From NCBI RefSeq assembly GCF_009746565.1, contig NZ_WRPN01000013.1:1-64000 (forward strand): 64,000 nucleotides of DNA, in the 5' to 3' direction. This DNA is from Mariniflexile maritimum (GTDB lineage Bacteria; Bacteroidota; Bacteroidia; Flavobacteriales; Flavobacteriaceae). Position numbers and translations under genes: made by a program. The notes below the pieces were generated by a model. It saw only the letters and a program-made list of their open reading frames with translations. It made no database searches and was not told where the DNA came from. The first letter of the stretch is position 1; each line of letters begins with the position of its first letter. This document shows, one piece after another, positions 55,622 through 64,000 of this stretch.

Positions 55622-55644
55622 CACAAAATTTAAACGCATATAAC

Positions 55645-55866
55645 ATGTATTGGACTTTAGAATTAGCATCGTATTTAAGCGATGCGCCGTGGCCAGCAAC
55701 AAAGGACGAGCTAATAGATTACGCCATTAGAACCGGTGCGCCTTTGGAAGTTGTTGAAAATTTACAGTCTATTGAAGACGAAGGTGATGCCTACGACTCC
55801 ATTGACGAAATTTGGTCTGATTATCCAACAGATGAAGATTACCTTTGGAATGAGGATGAATACTAA
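55645..55866 (+). CDS. DUF2795 protein
   Basis: A 73-residue very acidic protein. MYWTLELASYLSDAPWPATKDELIDYAIRTG is the DUF2795 core (helix-turn-helix-like fold, continuing APLEVVENL). The last third is rich in Asp, Glu, Tyr and Trp. Small conserved Bacteroidota protein of unknown function, expressed from its own promoter and closed by a strong terminator. The acidic surface suggests a protein partner or a nucleic-acid mimic, but nothing in the sequence settles this. Confidence 0.88.
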   Translation: MYWTLELASYLSDAPWPATKDELIDYAIRTGAPLEVVENLQSIEDEGDAYDSIDEIWSDYPTDEDYLWNEDEY

Positions 55867-55885
55867 TAAAGCATAAAGAAAAGTT

Positions 55886-55916
55886 AAAAAGTCTCGGTTT
55901 GAGACTTTTTTTTTTC
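55886..55916 (+). terminator. Terminator after the DUF2795 gene
   Basis: Stem AAAAAGTCTC/GAGACTTTTT (55886-55895 with 55901-55910), loop GGTTT, continued T run to 55916. The A/T flanks make it usable in both directions. Confidence 0.9.
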
Positions 55917-56019
55917 TCTAATCTTAATAAAACATATTACAAAATGTATCTTTGAATGCTTTTTTTAAAAGAAGCACCAAAAAAAGAACCACACAACCAG
56001 TGTAACAAAATAGAAACCC

Positions 56020-59000
56020 ATGAGTTTTATAAATTCTGTACTAAAAGTATTTGTTGGCGACAAATCAAAACAAGATGTAAAGGCCATCACCCCTATCCTA
56101 AATAAAATCAAAACCTTTGAAGCGGCCATTGGGGCGTTATCCCACGATGAACTTCGCGCTAAAACGGCGCAGTTTAAAACCCTCATTGCGGAAGCCATAA
56201 AGCCCATAAACGACCAAATAGATGGCCTGCTCGTAGAAGCTGAAAACACCGAAGATATTGACCGACGAGAAGATATTTACCAAGCCATTGATAAGTTAAA
56301 GGATGATGCCTACAAGATTACCGAAGACGTTCTGAACAACATTCTGCCCGAAGCCTTTGCCGTAATAAAGGAAACGGCCAAACGGTTTAAGGACAATACC
56401 ACCCTTACCGTAACCGCAAGCGCGTTTGACAGGGAACTATCGGGCAACAACGATTATGTTACCCTGGATGATGATAAGGCCATCTGGTCCAACTCCTGGG
56501 ATGCCGCGGGAAAAGCCATTACCTGGGACATGGTACATTACGACGTGCAACTTATTGGCGGTATTGCCCTGCACCAAGGCAAAATAGCCGAAATGCAAAC
56601 AGGTGAGGGTAAAACCTTAGTGGCCACACTACCCATGTACCTCAACGCCCTTTCGGGAAATGGGGTCCATTTGGTAACGGTAAACGATTATTTGGCAAAA
56701 AGGGATAGCGCGTGGATGGCGCCAATATTCCAATTCCACGGGTTAACGGTCGATTGTATAGACCACCACCAACCCAATAGCGAAGCCCGAAAAAAAGCCT
56801 ATAACGCCGATATAACCTACGGAACAAACAACGAGTTTGGTTTCGATTACCTGCGCGATAACATGGCACACTCGCCCAACGATTTGGTACAACGCCCGCA
56901 CCACTACGCGATTGTAGATGAGGTAGATTCGGTGCTAGTGGATGATGCCCGTACCCCCCTAATTATTTCGGGCCCCATTCCGCAAGGCGAACGCCATGAG
57001 TTTAACGAGCTAAAACCGAAGGTTGATGATATTGTTGCGGTACAGCGCAAGTATTTAACCGGTGTTTTGGCTGAAGCTAAAAAATTAATTGCAGCTGGCG
57101 ATACCAAAGAAGGCGGGTTCCAATTGCTCCGCGTGTATCGTGGTATGCCCAAAAACAAAGCCCTTATTAAATTTTTAAGTGAGGAAGGCGTAAAGCAATT
57201 GCTTCAAAAAACCGAAAACTATTACATGCAGGACAACAACCGCGAAATGCCAAAGGTGGATGCCGAACTGTATTATGTGATTGAAGAAAAGAACAATCAA
57301 ATTGAGCTTTCCGATAAAGGCGTGGAATACTTATCCGGAAAAGACGATCCCAACTTTTTCATCATGCCGGAAATTGGTGTTGAAATCGCCAAAATTGAAA
57401 GCCAACAGTTACCTTTAGCCGAAGAAGCAAAGTTAAAAGAAGAATTATATAAAGATTTTGGAGTAAAATCAGAGCGTATCCACACCCTTAACCAATTATT
57501 AAAGGCCTACGCATTATTTGAAAAAGACATTCAATATGTGGTTATCGACAACAAAGTAATGATTGTTGATGAGCAAACCGGCCGTATCATGGATGGCCGC
57601 CGCTATTCCGATGGTTTGCACCAAGCCATTGAAGCCAAAGAAAACGTAAAAATTGAAGATGCCACCCAAACCTTTGCAACCATCACCCTACAAAATTACT
57701 TTAGGATGTACCGCAAACTATCGGGCATGACGGGTACAGCGGTAACCGAAGCGGGCGAGTTTTGGGAAATCTATAAATTGGATGTGGTTGAAATTCCTAC
57801 CAACCGCCCCATTGTGCGCGATGACAGGGAGGATTTGGTATATAAAACAAAACGCGAAAAGTACAATGCCGTTATCGATGAAGTTACCAAACTTTCATTA
57901 GCAGGTCGCCCTGTTTTGATAGGCACCACTTCGGTAGAAATAAGCGAATTGCTTGCAAAAATGCTTACCATCCGCAAAATTCCGCACAACGTTTTAAATG
58001 CAAAACTGCACAAAAAAGAAGCCGACATTGTTGCCGAAGCGGGCCAACCCGGGCAAGTAACCATTGCTACCAATATGGCGGGTCGTGGTACCGATATTAA
58101 ATTAACCGATGCCGTAAAAAAAGCCGGTGGTTTAGCCATTGTAGGTACCGAGCGCCACGATTCGCGCCGTGTGGATAGGCAGTTGCGCGGTCGTGCCGGT
58201 CGCCAGGGCGACCCCGGAAGCTCGCAATTTTATGTGTCGTTGGAAGATAACCTCATGCGTTTATTTGGTAGCGAGCGCATCGCTAAAATGATGGATCGCA
58301 TGGGCTTGAAGGAAGGCGAAGTGATCCAACATTCCATGATCTCAAAATCTATTGAACGTGCCCAGAAAAAAGTAGAGGAAAACAACTTTGGGGTTCGTAA
58401 GCGTTTGTTGGAATATGACGATGTAATGAACGCCCAACGCGAAGTGGTTTACAAACGTCGCCACCATGCCTTATTTGGCGAGCGTTTGCGCGTGGATTTG
58501 GCAAACATGATTTTTGATACCGCAGAAGGCCTTGTTGAAACCAATAAAACAGCAAGCGATTATAAAAACTTCGAATTTGAACTGATTCGGTATTTCTCGA
58601 TGAGTTCGCCCGTTTCGGATGCTGAATTCGCAAAACTATCGGCTCCAGAAATCACTTCCAAAATTTACAAGGCCGCTTTTGAATATTACAAAGACAAAAT
58701 GGCGCGTAATGCCGATTTAGCTTTTCCCGTTATTAAAAACGTGTATGAAACCCAACGCGATAAATTTAAACGCATTGTGGTACCGTTTACCGATGGCATT
58801 AAAACCCTAAACGTGGTAACCGACCTGGAAAAAGCCTACGAAACCAACGGAAAACAATTGATTACCGATTTTGAAAAGAACATCACCCTGGCCATTATCG
58901 ACGACGCTTGGAAAACCCATTTACGCAAAATGGACGAGCTAAAACAATCGGTGCAATTGGCAGTGCACGAGCAAAAAGACCCGCTGCTTATCTATAAATT

Positions 59001-59373
59001 TGAGGCCTTTGAATTGTTTAAAGCGATGATAGACGAGGTAAACAAAGATGTGATTTCCTTCTTGTTTAAGGGCGAATTACCGCATGAAACGCAAAACACC
59101 ATTCAAGAAGCGAGAGAACGCAAACAGGAAAAATTAAACATCCAAAAAGACGAAATCCCTAATTTGGATGAGCGTTCGGCACAAAGTCGTTCAGCAGGAC
59201 AAACCCAGCAGCAGCACCAAGTAACGGAAACCATTGTGCGCGACAGGCCCAAAATTGGCCGTAACGACCAAGTAACCATCAAACACGTGATTACCGCCGA
59301 GAGCAAAACCCTCAAATACAAACAAGCCGAACCTTTATTGGCCAAAGGCGATTGGGTGTTGGTTGAAAACTAA
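56020..59373 (+). CDS. secA: Preprotein translocase ATPase SecA
   Basis: Motor that drives proteins through SecYEG. The 1117-residue chain is longer than E. coli SecA because of inserts in the first nucleotide-binding domain, as usual in Bacteroidota. AEMQTGEGKTLVATLPMYL is Walker A, VDEVDSVLVDDARTPLIISG the DEVD box, and TNMAGRGTDIKL plus RQLRGRAGRQGDPG the second motor domain. The helical wing and scaffold end with DDAWKTHLRKMDELKQSV. The tail has KIGRND where many SecA proteins read KxGRNDPCPCGSGKK, but continues without any cysteine, so the SecB-binding zinc motif is absent. Transcribed alone. Confidence 0.96.
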   Translation: MSFINSVLKVFVGDKSKQDVKAITPILNKIKTFEAAIGALSHDELRAKTAQFKTLIAEAIKPINDQIDGLLVEAENTEDIDRREDIYQAIDKLKDDAYKITEDVLNNILPEAFAVIKETAKRFKDNTTLTVTASAFDRELSGNNDYVTLDDDKAIWSNSWDAAGKAITWDMVHYDVQLIGGIALHQGKIAEMQTGEGKTLVATLPMYLNALSGNGVHLVTVNDYLAKRDSAWMAPIFQFHGLTVDCIDHHQPNSEARKKAYNADITYGTNNEFGFDYLRDNMAHSPNDLVQRPHHYAIVDEVDSVLVDDARTPLIISGPIPQGERHEFNELKPKVDDIVAVQRKYLTGVLAEAKKLIAAGDTKEGGFQLLRVYRGMPKNKALIKFLSEEGVKQLLQKTENYYMQDNNREMPKVDAELYYVIEEKNNQIELSDKGVEYLSGKDDPNFFIMPEIGVEIAKIESQQLPLAEEAKLKEELYKDFGVKSERIHTLNQLLKAYALFEKDIQYVVIDNKVMIVDEQTGRIMDGRRYSDGLHQAIEAKENVKIEDATQTFATITLQNYFRMYRKLSGMTGTAVTEAGEFWEIYKLDVVEIPTNRPIVRDDREDLVYKTKREKYNAVIDEVTKLSLAGRPVLIGTTSVEISELLAKMLTIRKIPHNVLNAKLHKKEADIVAEAGQPGQVTIATNMAGRGTDIKLTDAVKKAGGLAIVGTERHDSRRVDRQLRGRAGRQGDPGSSQFYVSLEDNLMRLFGSERIAKMMDRMGLKEGEVIQHSMISKSIERAQKKVEENNFGVRKRLLEYDDVMNAQREVVYKRRHHALFGERLRVDLANMIFDTAEGLVETNKTASDYKNFEFELIRYFSMSSPVSDAEFAKLSAPEITSKIYKAAFEYYKDKMARNADLAFPVIKNVYETQRDKFKRIVVPFTDGIKTLNVVTDLEKAYETNGKQLITDFEKNITLAIIDDAWKTHLRKMDELKQSVQLAVHEQKDPLLIYKFEAFELFKAMIDEVNKDVISFLFKGELPHETQNTIQEARERKQEKLNIQKDEIPNLDERSAQSRSAGQTQQQHQVTETIVRDRPKIGRNDQVTIKHVITAESKTLKYKQAEPLLAKGDWVLVEN

Positions 59374-59387
59374 CAAATGATTGCGAA

Positions 59388-59414
59388 TCCCGATAGACGG
59401 GAAGAAATGCCATA
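59388..59414. repeat. Degenerate fragment of the structured repeat
   Basis: TCCCGATAGACGGGA (59388-59402) followed by GCCATA at 59409 resembles the 3' hairpin and end of repeat copy A (TCCCGATAGC...ACGCCATA). The 5' half of the element is missing. It lies right after the secA stop. Confidence 0.45.
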
Positions 59415-59419
59415 AAACA

Positions 59420-59455
59420 AAATCCCGGTAGCTTATATATCGGGATTTCTTATTT
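59420..59455 (+). terminator. Terminator after secA
   Basis: Stem AAATCCCG/CGGGATTT (59420-59427 with 59441-59448), 13-base loop, then TCTTATTTG. It lies about 45 bp past the secA stop. Confidence 0.7.
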
Positions 59456-59484
59456 GTTTAAGCCTTACGTCACACTTCGGCGCT

Positions 59485-59724
59485 TTACTTAATAATGACT
59501 TCCGTTTTCTTGTCGCCTTTTTTGCTCGAAAATTCCACACCGTCTTTATCCACACTTAGGGAAGTGCCGTCCGGTTCCTTTTCCTTCTCTTTTTCAATAA
59601 TCACTGTTTTCTCCTTTTCAACAGGTTTTTCAATAATGACCGTTTCCGTTTTGGGCTTTTCCTCACGGCAGCTTACTACTGATAAAACGGCAACACTAGC
59701 CAATATAAAAACTAATTTTTTCAT
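59485..59724 (-). CDS. Small charged lipoprotein
   Basis: A 79-residue precursor with a lipoprotein signal ending at LSVVSC. The mature part is low-complexity, with repeats of VIIEKPVEKEK-type heptads rich in Glu and Lys, then SLSVDKDGVEFSSKKGDKK. It would be an extended, charged lipoprotein in the envelope. No homologous function recognised; small Bacteroidota lipoproteins of this kind are common. Convergent with secA. Confidence 0.68.
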   Translation of the reverse strand: MKKLVFILASVAVLSVVSCREEKPKTETVIIEKPVEKEKTVIIEKEKEKEPDGTSLSVDKDGVEFSSKKGDKKTEVIIK

Positions 59725-60148
59725 GGTGCATGGTTTTTAAGTTATACATTGGCAAGATAGTAAAGTTGCAACCCGCTATATTACAGCAATTTTGCTTTGT
59801 TTTATAGAATTGCCATTTGGGAGTAGATGTTTGTTGTTTTTACTTCGGCTAAACAAAAGGTATTAGCTTTGTGAAAATTCAATTCACACTTATAAATTCA
59901 AAAATCCTGATAATAGATGTAGGTTTTTTTTGTTTTTAGGTGTTTGATTTGTGGGATTAATATCTTGATTACAATTGCAACTCAAAAACAAGTTATATTA
60001 AATAAAACTAAAAAACATCAATGCATAAATCAGATCACCTAAATTGAATTCAAATTTTTAGTCTCATAAAAATTATAACAAATTAAGAATAAAACAGTTA
60101 AACTTTTGAATGAAAACAGAATAAAATAAGTATTTTAGTGCCAAAATT
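59725..60148. other. Gene-free stretch upstream of the dnd remnant
   Basis: About 420 AT-rich bases without a plausible gene on either strand. TATTTTAG at 60131-60138, 10 bp before the dndC ATG, is a weak match to the TAnnTTTG box. No dndB or other dnd gene is found here, although dndB often precedes dndC. Confidence 0.5.
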
Positions 60149-61469
60149 ATGGCGAAATTTATACAAAATATAGTTAACGAAATTATAGACCAATATGCTT
60201 ATGCCGATGAAACAAATCGTCCGTGGATTATTGGTTTTAGCGGTGGAAAAGATTCAACAGTGATGCTTCAACTTATATGGAAAGCTATTTCTCAAATAAA
60301 AGAGTTGACAGGTATTATAAAACGTGATATTTATGTAGTTTGTAACGACACTATGGTTGAAAACCCAGTTATTACAGAATACGTGTATCGGGTACTCGAT
60401 AAAATTGAACAAGCAGCGGTTGAACAAGACATCCCCATAAAAGTAATAAAAACAATACCCAGGTTAGAAGATTCGTTTTGGGTTAATCTTATTGGACGTG
60501 GCTATCCTGCTCCTAACAACGCTTTTAGATGGTGTACGGAACGACTTAAAATCAAACCTACTTCTAGGTTTTTAATAGAGCAAATAGACGAATTTGGTGA
60601 AGCCGTTATCTTAATTGGCACCAGAACCGCGGAAAGCGCCCAACGTGCTAAGTCCATGAAAAAACACGCTATTAAGGGAAAGCGTTTAACAAAGCATCCA
60701 ACACAGCCAAACACCTATATGTACGCCCCTATTCGTAGTTTGAGTTTAGAGGAAGTTTGGTATGTTATTAATACGATGGAATCGCCATGGGGTTCGGATA
60801 ATGCAGAACTTTTTCAAATATATTCAGATGCAAGTGCAGACGACTACGAATGCCCAACAGTTGTAACAAACAAGGAGCATAAATCTTGTGGGCAAAGTCG
60901 TTTTGGGTGCTGGGTGTGTACCGTTGTGAAAGAAGATAAATCAATGTCTGCATTGATTGATAACGGATTAACTTGGTTAACACCCTTATTGAAATTTAGA
61001 AATCAATTGGCGGCTGAAAGAAATATTATCGAACACCGAATGCCCGAACGCAGAAATGGAACAGCAGCCATTAACGGTATGGGACCATATTATCCTTGGT
61101 ATAGGGCAAAAGTGTTAGAAAGGCTTTTTGAAACTCAAAAATAGATTCAAAAAGAAAAACCGCACGTTGAACTGATAACAAACCAAGAATTAGTTGCCAT
61201 TCAAACTATATGGTATAGAGATTATATTTTTAACCAAAAAGTTTCAGAATTATACCGAAAAGCATATAAAATCAATTTGGATATGAAAGACCAAAACGAA
61301 AAACACGAAAAAGAATTAGAGTTATTGAAAAAATCGTGTGAGGACAACCCCAACGATTTTCACTTAATTCAAGAATTGTTAACGCTCCAAAAAAAAAAAA
61401 TCGCTTTTGAATAAAAAAAGAGGTCTGAAAGAGGATATGATGAAAAGGTTAGAATTTGCTTTAAATTAA
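60149..61469 (+). pseudogene. dndC: DNA phosphorothioation protein DndC, broken
   Basis: DndC is the PAPS-reductase-like ATP pyrophosphatase of DNA phosphorothioation. The first 331 residues are intact: IIGFSGGKDSTVMLQLIWKA is the PP-loop, VVCNDTMVENPVI and RWCTERLKIKP follow. CPTVVTNKEHKSCGQSRFGC and then CWVCTVV hold the iron-sulfur cysteines. The C-terminal region is interrupted twice. An in-frame TAG at 61142 falls in FETQK-IQKEKPHVELITN, where Glu would fit (GAG to TAG). Then a run of 12 A (61389-61400) shifts frame; removing one A gives SLLNKKRGLKEDMMKRLEFALN and a TAA at 61467-61469. That TAA overlaps the HNH ATG by one base, so this was the native end. Confidence 0.85.
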
Positions 61470-62431
61470 TGGTTAAAAATTTAGCATATTATGTTTATTG
61501 CTTCACCCATTTAAAAAGAGATAACAAAAATGGTGGAGCACCACACAAACCAATACTTTTATTGAGTTTGATAAATCTATTCAATAAGGGTATTTACAAC
61601 AATCAAGAAATTTTAATAACGGCAGAATTAGTTTCCTCTTTCAAAACTAATTGGAATAAATTAGTTTTCACCAATCATCATCCAATTTTTTCTTTACCAT
61701 TTTATCATATGAATTCAGAGCCTTTTTGGAAGTTGATTCCAAATTTAGGTTGCGAAAAATGGATTGAATCTAAAAGCTCAATGAGAAGCTTTGGTAATTT
61801 AACTACTGCTGTAAAAACAGCATTAATTGATAAAGAACTTTCAATAATTTTATTAAAACCTGAAAACAGGGATATTTTAAAAATCGCAATTTTAGATAGA
61901 TATTTCCCTGAATCTAAATCAAATTATGGCTCAAATGGTAATGACGAATTGCCTTCAGTTATGATTCTTCACGAAAGTTCAGAAGAATACAAAAGAAAAA
62001 TAATTGAACTCAAAAACAGTTTAGATGAAAACGCATTTCAGGAAGAAATATTTATAAGAAGTGGTATTTTTAAAAGAGAAATACCCAAAATATATGATAA
62101 CACTTGTTGCATATCAGGAATGAGGATTGATGCAACTGCAAATATTTCAATGATTGATGCTTGTCATATTGTTCCTTTTGCCGAAGCTTATGATGATACT
62201 TTAACAAATGGAATTGCTTTAAGTCCTAATTTACACCGTGCATTTGATAGAGGTTTAATTTCAATTTCAGACGATTATAGAGTTTTGATTAAAAAGAATT
62301 TTGTCGAAAATAGTAATTCAGTTTTCAACTTAACACAATTTGAAAATCAAAAAATTATACTGCCAAAACACGAAACCTATTTTCCTTCACTAGAAAATTT
62401 TCATTATCATAGAAATAGGTTTAATTTCTAA
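61469..62431 (+). CDS. HNH nuclease with SBD-like N-terminal domain
   Basis: A 320-residue intact protein. The N-terminal part (about 5-150) with NGGAPHKPILLLSLINLF, LITAELVSSFKTNWNKLVFTNHH and FSLPFYHMNSEPFWKLIP resembles a widespread family related to the phosphorothioate-binding domain of McrA-type enzymes. The C-terminal part is an HNH_2 nuclease: NTCCISGMRI, DACHIVPFAEAYDD, then NGIALSPNLHRAFDRGLISI, with the metal-binding His pair. Its ATG overlaps the native dndC stop. By analogy it would cut or nick phosphorothioated DNA. The SBD assignment is by eye and needs a profile search; without it this is a plain HNH nuclease. Confidence 0.78.
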   Translation: MVKNLAYYVYCFTHLKRDNKNGGAPHKPILLLSLINLFNKGIYNNQEILITAELVSSFKTNWNKLVFTNHHPIFSLPFYHMNSEPFWKLIPNLGCEKWIESKSSMRSFGNLTTAVKTALIDKELSIILLKPENRDILKIAILDRYFPESKSNYGSNGNDELPSVMILHESSEEYKRKIIELKNSLDENAFQEEIFIRSGIFKREIPKIYDNTCCISGMRIDATANISMIDACHIVPFAEAYDDTLTNGIALSPNLHRAFDRGLISISDDYRVLIKKNFVENSNSVFNLTQFENQKIILPKHETYFPSLENFHYHRNRFNF

Positions 62432-62441
62432 CAGTATCATT

Positions 62442-62523
62442 GCGTGAGGGATAGAAGTGGAAAGCCCGCAGCGAGGAACGAGCGAGGACTTGTAACGTAT
62501 AGCCCGACCCTTTAGGGACACGC
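62442..62523. repeat. Structured repeat, copy B, within the dnd remnant
   Basis: Outer stem GCGTG/CACGC (62442-62446 with 62519-62523), variable middle, conserved GTAACGTATAGCCCGACC, then a hairpin CCCTTTAGGG (62508-62517). It follows the same plan as copy A, with paired changes in both stems. It lies 11 bp after the HNH stop and about 30 bp before the first residues of the broken DndE-ATPase reading frame. Confidence 0.8.
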
Positions 62524-62550
62524 CAAAATATTAAAAATTAGTAGAAAAAA

Positions 62551-63882
62551 ACTTTTTTTTGCAGACGCTCCAATGAAAACATTCCAAAATATGTAAAACT
62601 CCATATTGACCACGGATTGGAATTAATGGACAATTTGTTTAGCAACAACAACAATTACACGTTTTTCGATTTCTTGATTGAGCATTTGGACAAAGGAATT
62701 TCAATGCTTGATACAGTTACGGTAAGCCTAGATGCTGTAAAAAACAATAGCCAAAATATTGAAAAAACATTTTTTAAAGAACCAATTAAAATCAATGTTG
62801 GCAAAAACACTTCAACTCATGAAGATATTTTACTTGGCTTTAACAATACCAATGTTTACAATAATTGCCATATTGCAGTTGCCGGTAGTTCGGGAACAGG
62901 AAAAACGCAATTTGCTTTAGAGTTGCTCAATCAAATAAGCAGTGCGTCTAATCATCATGTGAGTTTTATTTATCTTGATTTTAAAGGTTTAAAAGATGAG
63001 GACTTAAAATATTTTCAACCATTTTTTGATAAAACAAAAGCCTCATTTATTGATGCTCCAAATACGCCATTTCCAGTAAATCCACTCTCATTTATTGATA
63101 GCATTAATGAAGTAAACAAACAAATGGGCGTTGACAAATTTGTTGATATTATCTGTAAATACTCCAACATTGGTATCAAACAAAGAGGCACATTACGTGA
63201 TGCAACTTTGGAAGCATTCATGAGTAAAAAACCGGGCGAATACCCAAGTTTTCCTGAAATAAACGAAAAACTATTGGAAATTGTTGGAGATAAACGGGAT
63301 ACGCTAACGGAAATTATTGACGAGTTAAGTCGTTATAACATTTTTAAGGAACCAAAAAGTGGAGCAAATTTTTTAAACCAAAACATCTATTTGTCATTAT
63401 CGGGCGATTTATCAAATTCCGTTCGCTTTACCTCTTTGTTTCTTATCATCAATTACATCTACAACACTTTTATGAATATGGATAGCACACCAACAGAAAA
63501 CGGTTATAGAGGTATGCGCTATGTATTATTGATTGATGAAGCACACGTGATTTTCAAAGAAAAGAAATATCAAGATATATTAGAAAAAATCCTTCGTGAA
63601 ATTCGTTCAAAAGGCGTTTCCGTAATGATGCTTTCCCAAGGTATTGACGAATTTAACCAATCGAATTTTGATTTTTCGAGTATGTGTGAAATGTCATTTC
63701 TTTTGGATGTTAAAGATAAAACAAATACAAAAGCCATCAATAAATTTCTTGGGCTTAGCGACAAGGATGGCCTTAAAGTGGCTAGAAGTCTTGAAAAAAT
63801 CCAAAAAGGTCAAGCTATTTCCAATATTAAGGAATTTACAAAAGGTGAGTTGTTTGAGTTGAAACAGTTTTATGCGGGTTGA
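62551..63882 (+). pseudogene. DndE-ATPase fusion, 5' end lost
   Basis: The open frame extends upstream of the first usable starts (TTG 62617, ATG 62626) to about 62551. It contains NENIPKYVKLHIDHGLELM there, which resembles the last residues of a DndE domain. The rest of DndE (about 80-90 residues) is missing; repeat copy B lies in its place. The remaining 420 residues are a HerA/FtsK-type ATPase: Walker A AVAGSSGTGKTQFALELL, Walker B YVLLIDEAHVIF and the sensor-like VSVMMLSQGIDEF. The ATPase part looks intact and could still be made from the TTG or ATG. Whether such a fragment functions is unknown. Confidence 0.7.
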
Positions 63883-63902
63883 TGGGTAAAATTACTAACC
63901 CA

Positions 63903-64000
63903 TCAAACCACCTCCCCAAACAAATCAAAATCGGCGGCATCGATAATTTTTACGGTGGTAAATTCGCCCGTTTTTAAATAGGTTTTGCTGGCATCTATCA
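63903..64000 (-). CDS. rimO: Ribosomal protein S12 methylthiotransferase, 3' end
   Basis: Only the last 32 residues are present. The TRAM-domain end FTTVKIIDAADFDLFGEVV matches the C-terminus of RimO, the radical-SAM enzyme that methylthiolates an aspartate of ribosomal protein S12. Stop TGA lies at 63903-63905. Convergent with the dnd remnant, 20 bp away. The gene continues beyond the window. Confidence 0.75.
   Translation of the reverse strand, partial: IDASKTYLKTGEFTTVKIIDAADFDLFGEVV

Noticed and set aside
55645-55866. Toxin-antitoxin member
   Set aside because: It matches DUF2795, has its own promoter and terminator, and has no partner gene.
60149-61144. Plain CysH/PAPS reductase of sulfate assimilation
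   Set aside because: The SGGKDSTV PP-loop with the late CGQSRFGCWVC cysteine group, together with the C-terminal remnant and neighbours, fits DndC better.
61469-62431. DndD
   Set aside because: There is no Walker A or SMC-like coiled coil; the C-terminus is an HNH domain.

Overview
The window looks like a chromosomal segment of a marine-type member of the Bacteroidota, most likely family Flavobacteriaceae. The evidence is an AT-rich genome with long NusB and RecQ variants, the DUF3276, DUF1573 and DUF2795 families, a PorV/PorQ-type outer-membrane protein, a DUF4105 (Lnb-type) protein, a SecA without the C-terminal zinc motif, a dual cyclophilin-FKBP immunophilin, and several TAnnTTTG promoter boxes. 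I cannot name the species from sequence alone. No rRNA, tRNA or CRISPR array was seen.

Layout. 1-780 holds the end of a gene and a lone lipoprotein gene with a frameshifted signal peptide, flanked by a 10-bp inverted repeat. 785-5000 (minus strand) carries proB-proC and the nusB-DUF1573-yajC group. 5174-16300 is housekeeping: an exporter ABC ATPase, a DUF3276 protein, redox and GNAT enzymes, a two-family prolyl isomerase, RecQ, and the envelope run kdsD-tatC-AhpD-like-lptB. An ABC-F protein follows at 16372-18234.

18468-48677 is a continuous plus-strand surface-polysaccharide locus of about 25 genes. It starts with the outer-membrane export lipoprotein (Wza type), the co-polymerase tyrosine kinase (Wzc type) and an ABC exporter pair (Wzm/Wzt type). 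About 17 glycosyltransferase-like genes, two methyltransferase-like genes, a CMP-ulosonate synthetase fused to a HAD phosphatase, and a short NeuB-type synthase follow. It ends with an O-antigen ligase/polymerase-like protein, a last GT4 enzyme and a polyprenyl-phosphate sugar transferase. Most genes touch or overlap, so it reads as one or a few operons. Together they would start a glycan on a lipid carrier, assemble it, add a nonulosonic acid made in the locus, and move it to the surface.

48819-59724 returns to conserved genes: an Lnb-type protein, a PorV/PorQ-like protein, pssA, DUF808, two methyltransferases, a PduO-type cobalamin adenosyltransferase, DUF2795 and secA. A cluster of two different repeat families lies at 55302-55506.

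60149-63882 is the most unusual part: the remains of a DNA phosphorothioation (Dnd) locus. dndC carries an in-frame stop and a poly-A frameshift. No dndD is present. The DndE domain of a DndE-ATPase fusion has lost its 5' part, and a structured repeat lies directly at the break. Between them is an intact HNH nuclease whose N-terminal half resembles the phosphorothioate-binding domain family. The window closes with the 3' end of rimO on the minus strand.
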